Assembly: GCA_031264155.1 (NCBI GenBank)
Contig: JAISEJ010000052.1
Location: 1 to 36,891, forward strand
Source of the DNA: Tannerella sp.
GTDB lineage: Bacteria > Bacteroidota > Bacteroidia > Bacteroidales > Tannerellaceae
Reading direction: 5' to 3'
Length of the DNA: 36,891 nucleotides
Shown here: positions 1 through 8,800 of the stretch, piece after piece
Layout of the letters: the number at the start of each line of letters is the position of its first letter
Numbering within the stretch: position 1 is the stretch's first letter
The notes under the pieces: generated by a model
What the model saw: only the letters and a program-made list of their open reading frames with translations
What the model was told of the DNA's origin: nothing
Database searches by the model: none
Position numbers and translations under genes: made by a program

Positions 1-1428
1 TCGTCCGCACAGGAGGCGATAAGTATCGAAGAGGCTTTGGATATTGCGGAAGAAAACAATCCAACCTTAATACGTTCCAAGCTGAACCTGGAGAGGTATC
101 AGTTGAATCTGATTGCGCAGCGGGCGTCTCTCAAGTCGCAGTTTTCCCTTAATCTCGCCCCTTTAGACTACAGTAAAACGCGCAGGTTCGACAGCCGGGT
201 GTCGCAATGGTACACGAACGAGATGCTCAACTCCAGCGGGACGTTTCAGGTGTCGCAGCCCATCTTGCTGACCGACGGGGAAATTTCGCTTATCAATACG
301 TTCGGCTGGCAGGACAACCAGTCCGCGGCAGAAGGTCTTGATAACAGGAATAAAGCGTTCAGTAACAACCTTTATCTCAGACTTGCCCAGCCGGTTTTCA
401 CTTATAACCGCCGCAAAATGGAACTTCGGCGGATAGAGTTTGACTACGAGAACGCCGGCATCAGCTATGCCCTGCAGCGTCTTAATACCGAGCGGAGCAT
501 TACCAACCAGTTTTATGCCGTTTACATGGCGCAGAGCAACCTGGAAATAAGCCGCGAAGAACTGGAAAACGCCCGGCAGAGTTTTGATATCATTCAAAAT
601 AAGGTCGAAGCCGATCTTTCCGCCAAGGAAGAGCTTTATCAGGCGGAACTCAACCTGGCCACGGCGCAGTCGTCGGTTGAAGAGCGCATTGTCGCCCTCG
701 AAAATGCCAAGGATGAACTCAAACAGACGTTAGGCATGTCGCTTGGCGAAAACATAAATGTGAAAGCGGAGATAACGGTCAGCCCGGTTGCCGTCAATCT
801 GGAACAGGCCGTCAACAGCGGCTTGACCTCGCGCATGGAATTGCGCCAGCGCGAGATAGACTCGGAACTTGCCGAACTTCAGATGATTCAGACAAAAGGA
901 CTGAATGAGTTTAAGGGAGACGTGTCCCTGTCCGTCGGAATCATCGGCGACCACGAGAAATTCAACAACATTTACGATAATCCTACTCAAAACCCAAGGG
1001 TGGCCATCAGTTTCACGGTTCCCATCTTCGACTGGGGCGAGAAGAAAGCGCGTGTGCAGGCGCAAAAGACCGCCCAGACGATTGCGAAACTCGAACATGA
1101 AAACCAGAAAATAGACATAGAACTTAATATACGTCAGGTCTGGAGGCGGCTGGAAAACCTGCGCACACAGATAGACATAGCGGAAAAAAACGTCCGCAAT
1201 GCACAGCTTACGTACGATATAAACCTGACGAGATATCGCGAAGGCGACCTCACCGGAATGGAGATAAGCCAGTTCCAGACACAGCTTTCCAACAAGAAAA
1301 TCACCTATTCACAGACGCTTATAAATTATAAGATTGAGCTGCTGAACCTTAAAATACTTTCCTTATACGATTTCGAGAAAGACAGGCCTATTGTTCCTGT
1401 AAAAGAACTTAAGAATAACGAGGATTAA
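1..1428 (+). CDS. TolC-family outer membrane efflux protein (5' partial)
   Basis: Outer membrane channel of a tripartite efflux or type I-like export system, connecting the periplasm to the outside. The reading frame is open from base 1 (SSAQEAISIEEALDIAEENN), so the gene and its signal peptide begin left of the window; 475 codons are visible. The protein has the two-repeat outer membrane efflux protein pattern: long heptad-rich helices (residues such as LEISREELENARQSFDIIQNKVEADLSA split over two helices) and a second repeat ending in VRNAQLTYDINLTRYREGDL. The stop codon is immediately followed by the ATG of the membrane-fusion protein, so the two are surely co-transcribed. The downstream RND and ABC genes make it the outer membrane exit duct of that pump. 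Substrate unknown. Confidence 0.93.
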   Translation, partial: SSAQEAISIEEALDIAEENNPTLIRSKLNLERYQLNLIAQRASLKSQFSLNLAPLDYSKTRRFDSRVSQWYTNEMLNSSGTFQVSQPILLTDGEISLINTFGWQDNQSAAEGLDNRNKAFSNNLYLRLAQPVFTYNRRKMELRRIEFDYENAGISYALQRLNTERSITNQFYAVYMAQSNLEISREELENARQSFDIIQNKVEADLSAKEELYQAELNLATAQSSVEERIVALENAKDELKQTLGMSLGENINVKAEITVSPVAVNLEQAVNSGLTSRMELRQREIDSELAELQMIQTKGLNEFKGDVSLSVGIIGDHEKFNNIYDNPTQNPRVAISFTVPIFDWGEKKARVQAQKTAQTIAKLEHENQKIDIELNIRQVWRRLENLRTQIDIAEKNVRNAQLTYDINLTRYREGDLTGMEISQFQTQLSNKKITYSQTLINYKIELLNLKILSLYDFEKDRPIVPVKELKNNED

Positions 1429-2508
1429 ATGATGAAATTTTTAAACATATCATATATGAAATACAAAAGCTTATTATCTGCGGCAATTCTTGTCCTGCTT
1501 GCGGCGTGTAACAATCAGCCTCAAAGCAATCAGAACGATATTGAGACGCCCGTATCCGTGCAGGAACTTAAAAAAGGATCTATCAGCAAGTTGATTAATA
1601 CCACAGGGACGGCGCTGGCTACTTATGGCGTCGAACTGAACTCCGAGATGAACGGTATGTACCAGCTTCAGAATAACCCTCAGACAGGCAAACCCTACAA
1701 GCTGGGCGACGCCGTCAAAAAAGGACAGCTTATCATACGCCTCGAAAATAAAGAATACGAGAACGGCATAGCGCTGGAATCGAAGAAGCTCAGTCTCGAG
1801 ATCGCGGAGCAGGAACAGAGCAAACAAAAAGCTTTGTATGAAAAAGGAGGCGTGACCCTGAGCGAGATGCGCAATACGGAGGTGAGAGTCACGAACGCCC
1901 GTTACGACCTCGAGAACGCAGATATAAACCTTGAGAAAATGAACATCAAAGCGCCGTTTGACGGGGTTATTGTCTCGCTGCCCCACTATACCATCAACAG
2001 TCGCGTGGAACAGGGCCGGCCAATGGTCGGATTCATGGATTACGCACGCATGTATATGGACATAAACCTCCCGGAAAGCACGATTGGGTATATTAAACCC
2101 AACCAGCCCGTATTTATCACCCACTATACGTTGCCCGACGATACGCTTGGCGGCGTCATCAGCGAATTGTCGCCTGCGATAAGTTCCGAAACGCGGACGT
2201 TTAAGGGAAAAATACTGGTTGACAACAAGAATTTGAAGTTGCGTCCGGGCATGTTTGTCAAGGCCGACGTCGTGGTCGACAAGGCAGACAGCGTGATTAT
2301 TATCCCCAAGGATGTAGTCCTTTCGATGAGGAACAGGAAATATGTTTACATCGTGGAACGGAATACCGCGATTGTGCGCAATATACAAACCGGCCTTGAA
2401 GATGAGAATAATATTCAGGTTACCGAGGGTCTGAATGAAAACGACAACCTCATCATACGCGGATACGAGACCCTGCGCGAGAACAGCCGCGTCAAGGTAA
2501 TGAAATAA
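1429..2508 (+). CDS. RND efflux periplasmic adaptor (membrane-fusion, HlyD/AcrA family) lipoprotein
   Basis: Periplasmic adaptor linking the inner-membrane RND permeases to the TolC-like channel. The ATG at 1429 abuts the preceding stop. A second in-frame ATG at 1456 gives a cleaner lipoprotein signal (MKYKSLLSAAILVLLAAC, lipidated Cys at residue 18 from that start), so translation may begin there. The order is the usual one for the family: N-terminal beta-barrel strand with a biotinyl-lipoyl half motif, a short alpha-helical hairpin (about LESKKLSLEIAEQEQSKQK onward), the second lipoyl half (NIKAPFDGVIVSLP), a beta-barrel, and a C-terminal membrane-proximal domain. Length is normal. Sits 35 bases before the first RND permease. 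Confidence 0.92.
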   Translation: MMKFLNISYMKYKSLLSAAILVLLAACNNQPQSNQNDIETPVSVQELKKGSISKLINTTGTALATYGVELNSEMNGMYQLQNNPQTGKPYKLGDAVKKGQLIIRLENKEYENGIALESKKLSLEIAEQEQSKQKALYEKGGVTLSEMRNTEVRVTNARYDLENADINLEKMNIKAPFDGVIVSLPHYTINSRVEQGRPMVGFMDYARMYMDINLPESTIGYIKPNQPVFITHYTLPDDTLGGVISELSPAISSETRTFKGKILVDNKNLKLRPGMFVKADVVVDKADSVIIIPKDVVLSMRNRKYVYIVERNTAIVRNIQTGLEDENNIQVTEGLNENDNLIIRGYETLRENSRVKVMK

Positions 2509-2543
2509 ACGGCCTTTATGTACATTTTAAGATTGCATGTTAA

Positions 2544-5500
2544 ATGAGAAATATAATCAGATTTGCGATAAAAAATCCTGTTACCATAAGCATGGTTGTA
2601 CTGGCAATACTGTTGCTGGGAAAGATTTCGTATGACCGTCTGAACGTGGATTTGTTGCCTGACATGAATTCGCCCCGTCTCTTTGTCGAGCTTGAGGCGG
2701 GTGAGCGTCCGCCGGAGGAGATTGAGAAGATGTTTATCGAAAGCATGGAATCCATGGCGATACGTCAGAGCGATGTGACGCAGGTGTCGTCGGTTGTCAA
2801 GGCAGGTTCTGCGCGTATAACGGTGGAATACGTACAGAACAAGGATATGGACGAGGCCTTCCTCGACCTCCAGAAAGCCATGAGCCCGTTTTCCCAGAAC
2901 ACCGAGATAGAATCTATTAACATCACACAGCATGACCCCAATACCGCCCCCGTCGTGCTTATTGCCATGTCGCACCGCACGATAACGGATATGGCGGAAT
3001 TGCGCAAGATGGCGGAAAGCTATATCCGTAACGAACTGATACGCCTCGGAGGAGTTGCCGAAGTGGCCCTTTCGGGCCAGGAAACGCCCGTCCTGACAAT
3101 AAAGACCGACCCCTACAAGCTAAGCGCATTCGGCCTGACAATGGAGGACATAGCAACCCGAATAGAAACCAACAACCAAAGCATTTCCGGCGGACGCGTA
3201 AGCGAACTCGGATTGCAGTACATCGTGAAAAGTTCGTCGCTGTTTACATCCGAAGCCGATTTTGAAAACCTCATCGTCAGCTATAAATCGACCGAAGCAG
3301 CCGCCTCGACGGAAACGTCCGCTTCGGCAGCCGGCGACAACCGGGCGCCCCTGTTCCTGCACGAAGTCGCCGCCGTAAAATTTGAAAACGCCCGGCCCGA
3401 AAACATAGTGCGCATAAACGGCGAACGCTGCATCGGACTGTCCGTTTATAAGGAAATGCAGTTTAACACGGTCAAGGTTGTCGACCTCATCGGCCGTCAG
3501 CTGGAGCTAATCGAGCAGGCGTTGCCCGGTTATAAATTTCAAGTAATAAGTAATCAGGGCATATTCATCAAACAGGCCATAAACGAAGTGAAGGACAGCG
3601 CCCTGATGGGAATGGCGCTTGCCGTGCTGGTGCTGTTCGTTTTCCTCCGCCGCATAAGTACGACCTTAATCGTCAGCCTGTCGATACCCATTTCGGTTGT
3701 GGCGACGTTTAATCTTATGTATTTTAACGGACTTACGCTTAACGTCATGACGCTGGGAGGACTGGCGCTGGGAGGAGGCATGCTCGTGGATAATGCCATT
3801 GTCGTCATCGAAAGCATCTTCCGAAAGCATGAGCGGGGGCTTAGCCGCGAAGATTTGATTGTCACGGGAACCGACGAAGTGGCGGGAGCCGTCATCGCCT
3901 CAACGCTGACAACAATCGTCGTCTTTCTCCCCATTGTATACCTGCACGGCGTTTCGGGCGAACTGTTCAAAGATCAGGCCTGGACGGTAGCGTTCTCGCT
4001 TTTCTCGTCGCTGTTTGTCGCGCTGCTGGTGATTCCGATGCTGTATGACAAACTGTCGGGACGCAAAAATGCCGGGATGGTAACGAAATCCATACAGTTC
4101 AAATGGTACAGCGGCCTTCTCGCTTCGCTCCTCAAACGGCGCTGGCTGGTCATCGGCGTTTCCGTACTGCTGCTGATCGCGACGATACTGCTTCTCCCGC
4201 TTGTCGGGACGGAATTTCTGCCGCGCTCGGAAGGCAAAACGTTCAGCATTTCGGTGAAACTGCCCGAAGGCACCCGCCTTGAACGAACCGATGCGGTCGT
4301 TAATAACCTTGAATATTTGCTCCATACGGTAAGCGGGGACAGCCTGTGCACCATATACAGCCATGTCGGTAAAGGCTCGTCGGAAAACGAAGTGTTCGAA
4401 GGAGAGCATACGGCGATGATGAAAGTGATTTTGTCGAAATCATCCCCGTCATCGCCCGAAGAAGTCATGTCGCGGTTTGTGGATGTGACGCACAACATCG
4501 AAGGGCTTGAGCTGGCGTTCAGGCAGGATGACAATTCGTTAGGCTCGCTTTTCGGGAGCGAAGAAGCGCCCCTTGTCGTGGAAATCAAAGGAGAAGACCT
4601 GAACGAGATTGCATCTGTTACCGACGAAGTGCTGGCAAGGCTGGAGGAGGTCGACGGCATCTATAATGTGAAATCGTCCATGGCAGACGGCGCGCCGGAG
4701 CTGCTCGTGTCGATTGACCGTACCGTGTCGGGAATAAACAACATCAGCGTCTCGACGGTTATACAGCAATTGAGGCAACAGCTGCAGGGACGCGAAGTCG
4801 GGAAGATGGATTTTAAAGGCGAGATGCGCGATATCGTAATCAAAGTGCCCGATATCACCGTCAATGAATTGCAAAACCTTGTCATCAAAAACGGGAATCA
4901 GGAATATCGCCTGCGCGAGATCGCCTCGATAACCAGTTCGCGGGCGCCGAAGGAAATCTTCCGCCGCAATCAAAGCCGCATCAACAAAATCCTTGCCGAC
5001 AAGGATGCGGCGCAGTCGCTCGACAAGGTCGCCCGGCAGATACGCCAGTCCGTCGGCGACATAGACCTGCCGGCAAACTATTCGATTGCCGTCACCGGCG
5101 AGGAGGAGAAGCGTCAGGAGTCGATGAACAGCCTCATGTTTGCGCTGCTTCTGTCCGTGATACTCGTTTATATGGTGCTGGCGTCGCAGTTCGAATCGCT
5201 GCTGCATCCGTTCACGATCCTGCTGACCATACCGCTCGCCCTTGTCGGCGCAATCCTGTTGTTTTTAGTTACCGGCATAACGATTAACATCATGGGCGTT
5301 ATCGGCATCATCATGCTGGCAGGTATAGCGGTCAACAATTCGATTCTTCTGGTCGGGCGCATCACGCAGTTGAAGACGGCCATGCCCCTTGCGGAAGCTA
5401 TCGTAGAGGCCGGCCAGCAACGCATACGCCCCATTATAATGACCAGCCTGACGACGATTCTGGCCTTGCTGCCCATGTCGTTCAATATCGGCGAAGGCGC

Positions 5501-5627
5501 GGCGCTGCGTTCGTCGATGGCCATTGCGGTGATCGGCGGACTTGTCACATCGACGCTGATGAGTCTGGCTGTCATTCCATGCGTGTATTATGTGTTTGAA
5601 CAAATGAAAAACAGGGTTAAGCGATGA
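2544..5627 (+). CDS. RND efflux transporter permease subunit (HAE1 type)
   Basis: Inner-membrane proton-driven export permease of 1027 residues, the usual family length. It opens with an N-terminal membrane anchor (MRNIIRFAIKNPVTISMVV). Porter domains follow, then the first block of membrane helices, with the TM4 motif GGGMLVDNAIVVIESI; Asp416 of the DN pair is the expected proton-relay acid. The second porter half follows (LVGTEFLPRSEGKTFSISVK) and the last six helices (YMVLASQFESLLHPFTILLTIPLA). It is followed by a second, divergent RND gene, so the pump may be a hetero-oligomer, as in MdtB/MdtC. The stop TGA overlaps the ATG of the repeat-filled spacer ORF by four bases. Substrate cannot be told from sequence. 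Confidence 0.93.
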   Translation: MRNIIRFAIKNPVTISMVVLAILLLGKISYDRLNVDLLPDMNSPRLFVELEAGERPPEEIEKMFIESMESMAIRQSDVTQVSSVVKAGSARITVEYVQNKDMDEAFLDLQKAMSPFSQNTEIESINITQHDPNTAPVVLIAMSHRTITDMAELRKMAESYIRNELIRLGGVAEVALSGQETPVLTIKTDPYKLSAFGLTMEDIATRIETNNQSISGGRVSELGLQYIVKSSSLFTSEADFENLIVSYKSTEAAASTETSASAAGDNRAPLFLHEVAAVKFENARPENIVRINGERCIGLSVYKEMQFNTVKVVDLIGRQLELIEQALPGYKFQVISNQGIFIKQAINEVKDSALMGMALAVLVLFVFLRRISTTLIVSLSIPISVVATFNLMYFNGLTLNVMTLGGLALGGGMLVDNAIVVIESIFRKHERGLSREDLIVTGTDEVAGAVIASTLTTIVVFLPIVYLHGVSGELFKDQAWTVAFSLFSSLFVALLVIPMLYDKLSGRKNAGMVTKSIQFKWYSGLLASLLKRRWLVIGVSVLLLIATILLLPLVGTEFLPRSEGKTFSISVKLPEGTRLERTDAVVNNLEYLLHTVSGDSLCTIYSHVGKGSSENEVFEGEHTAMMKVILSKSSPSSPEEVMSRFVDVTHNIEGLELAFRQDDNSLGSLFGSEEAPLVVEIKGEDLNEIASVTDEVLARLEEVDGIYNVKSSMADGAPELLVSIDRTVSGINNISVSTVIQQLRQQLQGREVGKMDFKGEMRDIVIKVPDITVNELQNLVIKNGNQEYRLREIASITSSRAPKEIFRRNQSRINKILADKDAAQSLDKVARQIRQSVGDIDLPANYSIAVTGEEEKRQESMNSLMFALLLSVILVYMVLASQFESLLHPFTILLTIPLALVGAILLFLVTGITINIMGVIGIIMLAGIAVNNSILLVGRITQLKTAMPLAEAIVEAGQQRIRPIIMTSLTTILALLPMSFNIGEGAALRSSMAIAVIGGLVTSTLMSLAVIPCVYYVFEQMKNRVKR

Positions 5628-5878
5628 GAAGCAAACAAGATATAACAGTTTTGCCCGGATGCGGCGTATCCGGATTTGGCGACAGACATGTCGACAGGCT
5701 ATCGACGGACACGTCGCAGGGCTATCGACGGATACGTCGCAGGGCTTATCGACGGATACGTCGCAGGGCTATCGACGGACACGTCGCAAGGCTATCGACG
5801 GATGCGTCGCAAGGCCGGCGACAAAACCGCCCCGCGTGCAGTATATATATGTTCTTCATTCATAAGCGAAAAAGATGA
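5624..5878 (+). CDS. Doubtful 84-residue ORF filled by 23-bp tandem repeats
   Basis: Small Arg-rich ORF between the two RND genes. It starts in an ATGA overlap with the upstream RND stop and ends in an ATGA overlap with the downstream RND start, so ribosomes could pass through it from one pump gene to the next. Its body is the tandem repeat at 5697-5812. Because the unit is 23 bases, the encoded peptide cycles through all three frames of the repeat (RRIRRRAYRR, AIDGHVARLSTDASQG), and the other two frames are also open. No domain, signal peptide or family is recognised. Most likely it is not a functional protein, but an open frame that keeps the genes translationally coupled. Confidence 0.25.
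   Translation: MRSKQDITVLPGCGVSGFGDRHVDRLSTDTSQGYRRIRRRAYRRIRRRAIDGHVARLSTDASQGRRQNRPACSIYMFFIHKRKR
5697..5812. repeat. Five tandem copies of a 23-bp repeat
   Basis: Units at 5697-5719, 5720-5742, 5743-5766 (one extra T), 5767-5789 and 5790-5812. Each reads GGCTATCGACGG, then AYACGTCGCAR or, in the last unit, ATGCGTCGCAR. Within a unit CGACG and CGTCG form a small inverted repeat around GAYA, so the array could fold into a row of short hairpins. It fills most of the gap between the two RND genes. There are no spacers, so it is not a CRISPR array. Confidence 0.9.
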
Positions 5879-8800
5879 ATTTTCTGTTAAATAGAAGGAT
5901 TACAATAAGCATGTTGTTTATATCACTTACCCTGCTGGGGTATGTGTCGTATAAGCAATTGCCAATGGAGATGCTGCCCAACGCAGAGCCGCCTGTACTG
6001 TTCGTGTCGGTCAACTCGCAACAGGAAATGGACCCGTCGTATGTGGAATCGGAGGTCATCATTCCCCTCGAAGGAGCCATAAGCGCGGTCGGAGGCGTGG
6101 ACAAGATCCAGTCGGAAGTAAGCAACCGCCAGTCGTCAATACGCATCGACTTTAAGGCCGATGTTAATTTCAAGACCACCTCCCTGCGTCTGGAGGAAAA
6201 AATGAAAGAAGTATCGGCATCGCTTCCCGACGGTTTTACCGTGCGTGTCCAGAAAGTGAATGTGGCGATGATGAACAGCAACTTCATGGCCCTGCAGGTG
6301 CGCGGTTCGGGCGGCGTCGACCGCGTACGTAACGTCGTCGACGAAAAAATCCTGTCGGAACTCGAAAACATCGACGGCATTGCAGCCGTCACCGTATTCG
6401 GCGGACGCGAAAAAGCAATCGAAGTAAGGCTCGACAAGGATGCCTGCAAGGCGCTGAACCTTACTACCGCAAGGATAAGCAGCCTGCTGAGCGCCAATAC
6501 GCAGGAAAAAGTATTCATCGGCAATGCGCGCGAATCCGACAGCCAGTATTTCGTTCACGTCAATTCGTCGTACACCAAAGTATCGGAGCTTGAGAATATT
6601 GTCGTGGCGCAAGGCCCGGTGCTGCTCAAAGATGTGGCGACCGTATTTTTTGACCTCAAGGAAGAAACGTCGTACAGCCGCGTGAACGGCAAGGAAGCCA
6701 TTTCCGTATCGCTCGTCAACGATGCACAGGCCAACCTCATCGACTTGTCGCACCGCACGACGGAGGTTATCAACCGCCTGAACGCACGCCTCGAGCCGCT
6801 GGACGTGGAGATTGTCATCGACTCCAACACCGCCGAGACGATGGAAGACAATATCAACCAAATCATCAACCTTGCCCTCATAGGCGGACTGCTGGCCGTC
6901 GTAGTGCTCTGGTTTTTCCTTAAAAACGTAAGGCTGGTCTTCTTCATCGCACTGTCGATGCCGATATCCGTATATACGGCCTTTAATTTCTTTTACGCCG
7001 CGGGGATTACGATTAACAGCCTCACGCTCGTCGGCATGGCGCTGGCCGTCGGGATGCTGCTCGACAACAGCGTCGTCGTGCTCGAAAATATCTACCGGCT
7101 GTCGGCGGCCGGCATGTCGCCCGAACGCTCCGTGATGCAGGGCACCAAAGAAGTCTGGCGCTCCATTGTCGCGGCAACCCTCACGACAATCACCGTATTC
7201 ATGCCCTTCGTCTTCTCCGACAATTTCCTCGTCAAGCTGATAGGCAATAATATCGGGGTGTCAATCGTGTCGACGCTCCTTGTCTCGATGGCCGTAGCCC
7301 TGCTGTTCATCCCCATGGCCGCTCATTCGATACTGCGGAAAAAAGGCAGCAGCGTGTTCTACGAGAAAGTATCCCTTTCGCAACGCCCCGTCCAGATCTA
7401 CCTCGTCCTGTTGAAAACGTGCATGCGCAATCCCGGGGTAGCCATATTCGGTTCCGTTATCTTGCTTTTCGTGACCTTGATCATATCCATCTCCACAACG
7501 GTGCAGCAGAACAGGGATGTAGACTCCGACCGCTTCAACGTTTACGTCACCATGCGCACGGGAAGCACCCTCGAAAATACGGATAAAGTAGTCAAGGCGC
7601 TCGAAGAACGGCTCAACGAAATACCGGAAAAGAAAGACATCATAAGCCGCATCAACGAAGAAGAGGCAGTGCTGACGCTCGTCATGCAGGAAAACTATCA
7701 GGCAATAGGAAAACGCAAGATTTCAGAAATAAAAGCCGACGTACAGTCGAAGATGCCGAACGTGGAAGGCGCGGAAATATCCGTTTCGGATGCCACGGGC
7801 GGACAAAACCGGGGCGGCGATATGGGCGGCATGGTAGCGTTCATGAGTCTGCTGGGCATAGGCGACAACCAGGAACGGGTGATCGTGAAAGGCTCCGATT
7901 ATGACATGATGCAACTCGTCGCCGAAGATGTGCGCTATTATCTCGACGAACAGGACTTCATCCGTAACTCGTGGGTCTCGTACACGCGCCGCCAGCCGGA
8001 AGTGCGCCTTAACTTCGACCAGATCCTGCTTACTTCCTACGAAATAACACGCGCCAACATAACCGCAGGACTGGCAGACCTGAATACCGAATATTCGTCG
8101 GGGACGACCTTCAAGGTAGGAGATGAATCGTACGACATCATTATCCGCGAAAAAACGCCGGAAGAAGAGGAAGAAGAAGCGCGGAAACAAAAAACAATCG
8201 ACAACCTCGAAGCCGTACAGATCATGAACGCGAACGGCGGGTTGCACAACCTGAAGGATATCGCGACCGTGAATAAAGCCTTCGGACGCTCGCGCATCAC
8301 GCGCGTTAACCAGGATAAGCAGCTTGAAGTGCGGTATAATTTCATCCGCAGCGTCGAGCAGTCCAAATCCCTGCTCGAAGGCTACCGTGCCGACATAGAC
8401 CAGCTGATCGCCAACTATAACCTTCCCGCCGGCATCGCCATCGAAGTGATACACGAGGAAGACCTGTTTGCCGAGTTCAAGTTCCTCATCCTTGCCGCCT
8501 TTATCCTGATCTTCATGATACTGGCCTGCGTCTTCGAATCCATATCGACCCCGTTCGTCATGCTGTTCTCCATTCCTTTGGCGGCAATCGGCTCGCTGCT
8601 GGCGCTGATTATGACGGGAAACAGCCTGCTCAGCGCCAATACGCTGATCGGATTCATCATCCTGCTGGGCGTTGTGGTGAACAACGGCATCATCCTGATT
8701 GACTATGCCAACATCCTGCGCAAACGCGGGTTCCGCCGCGAACGTGCGCTGATCATGGCCGGCCTGTCCCGCGTACGCCCCATACTGATAACGAGTATAA

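Noticed and set aside
1474-2388. Minus-strand ORF of 304 codons opposite the adaptor gene
   Set aside because: Shadow of the adaptor coding sequence; no start context, signal or recognisable domain.
5697-5812. CRISPR-like array
   Set aside because: The 23-bp units are directly adjacent with no spacers, and no cas gene is present.
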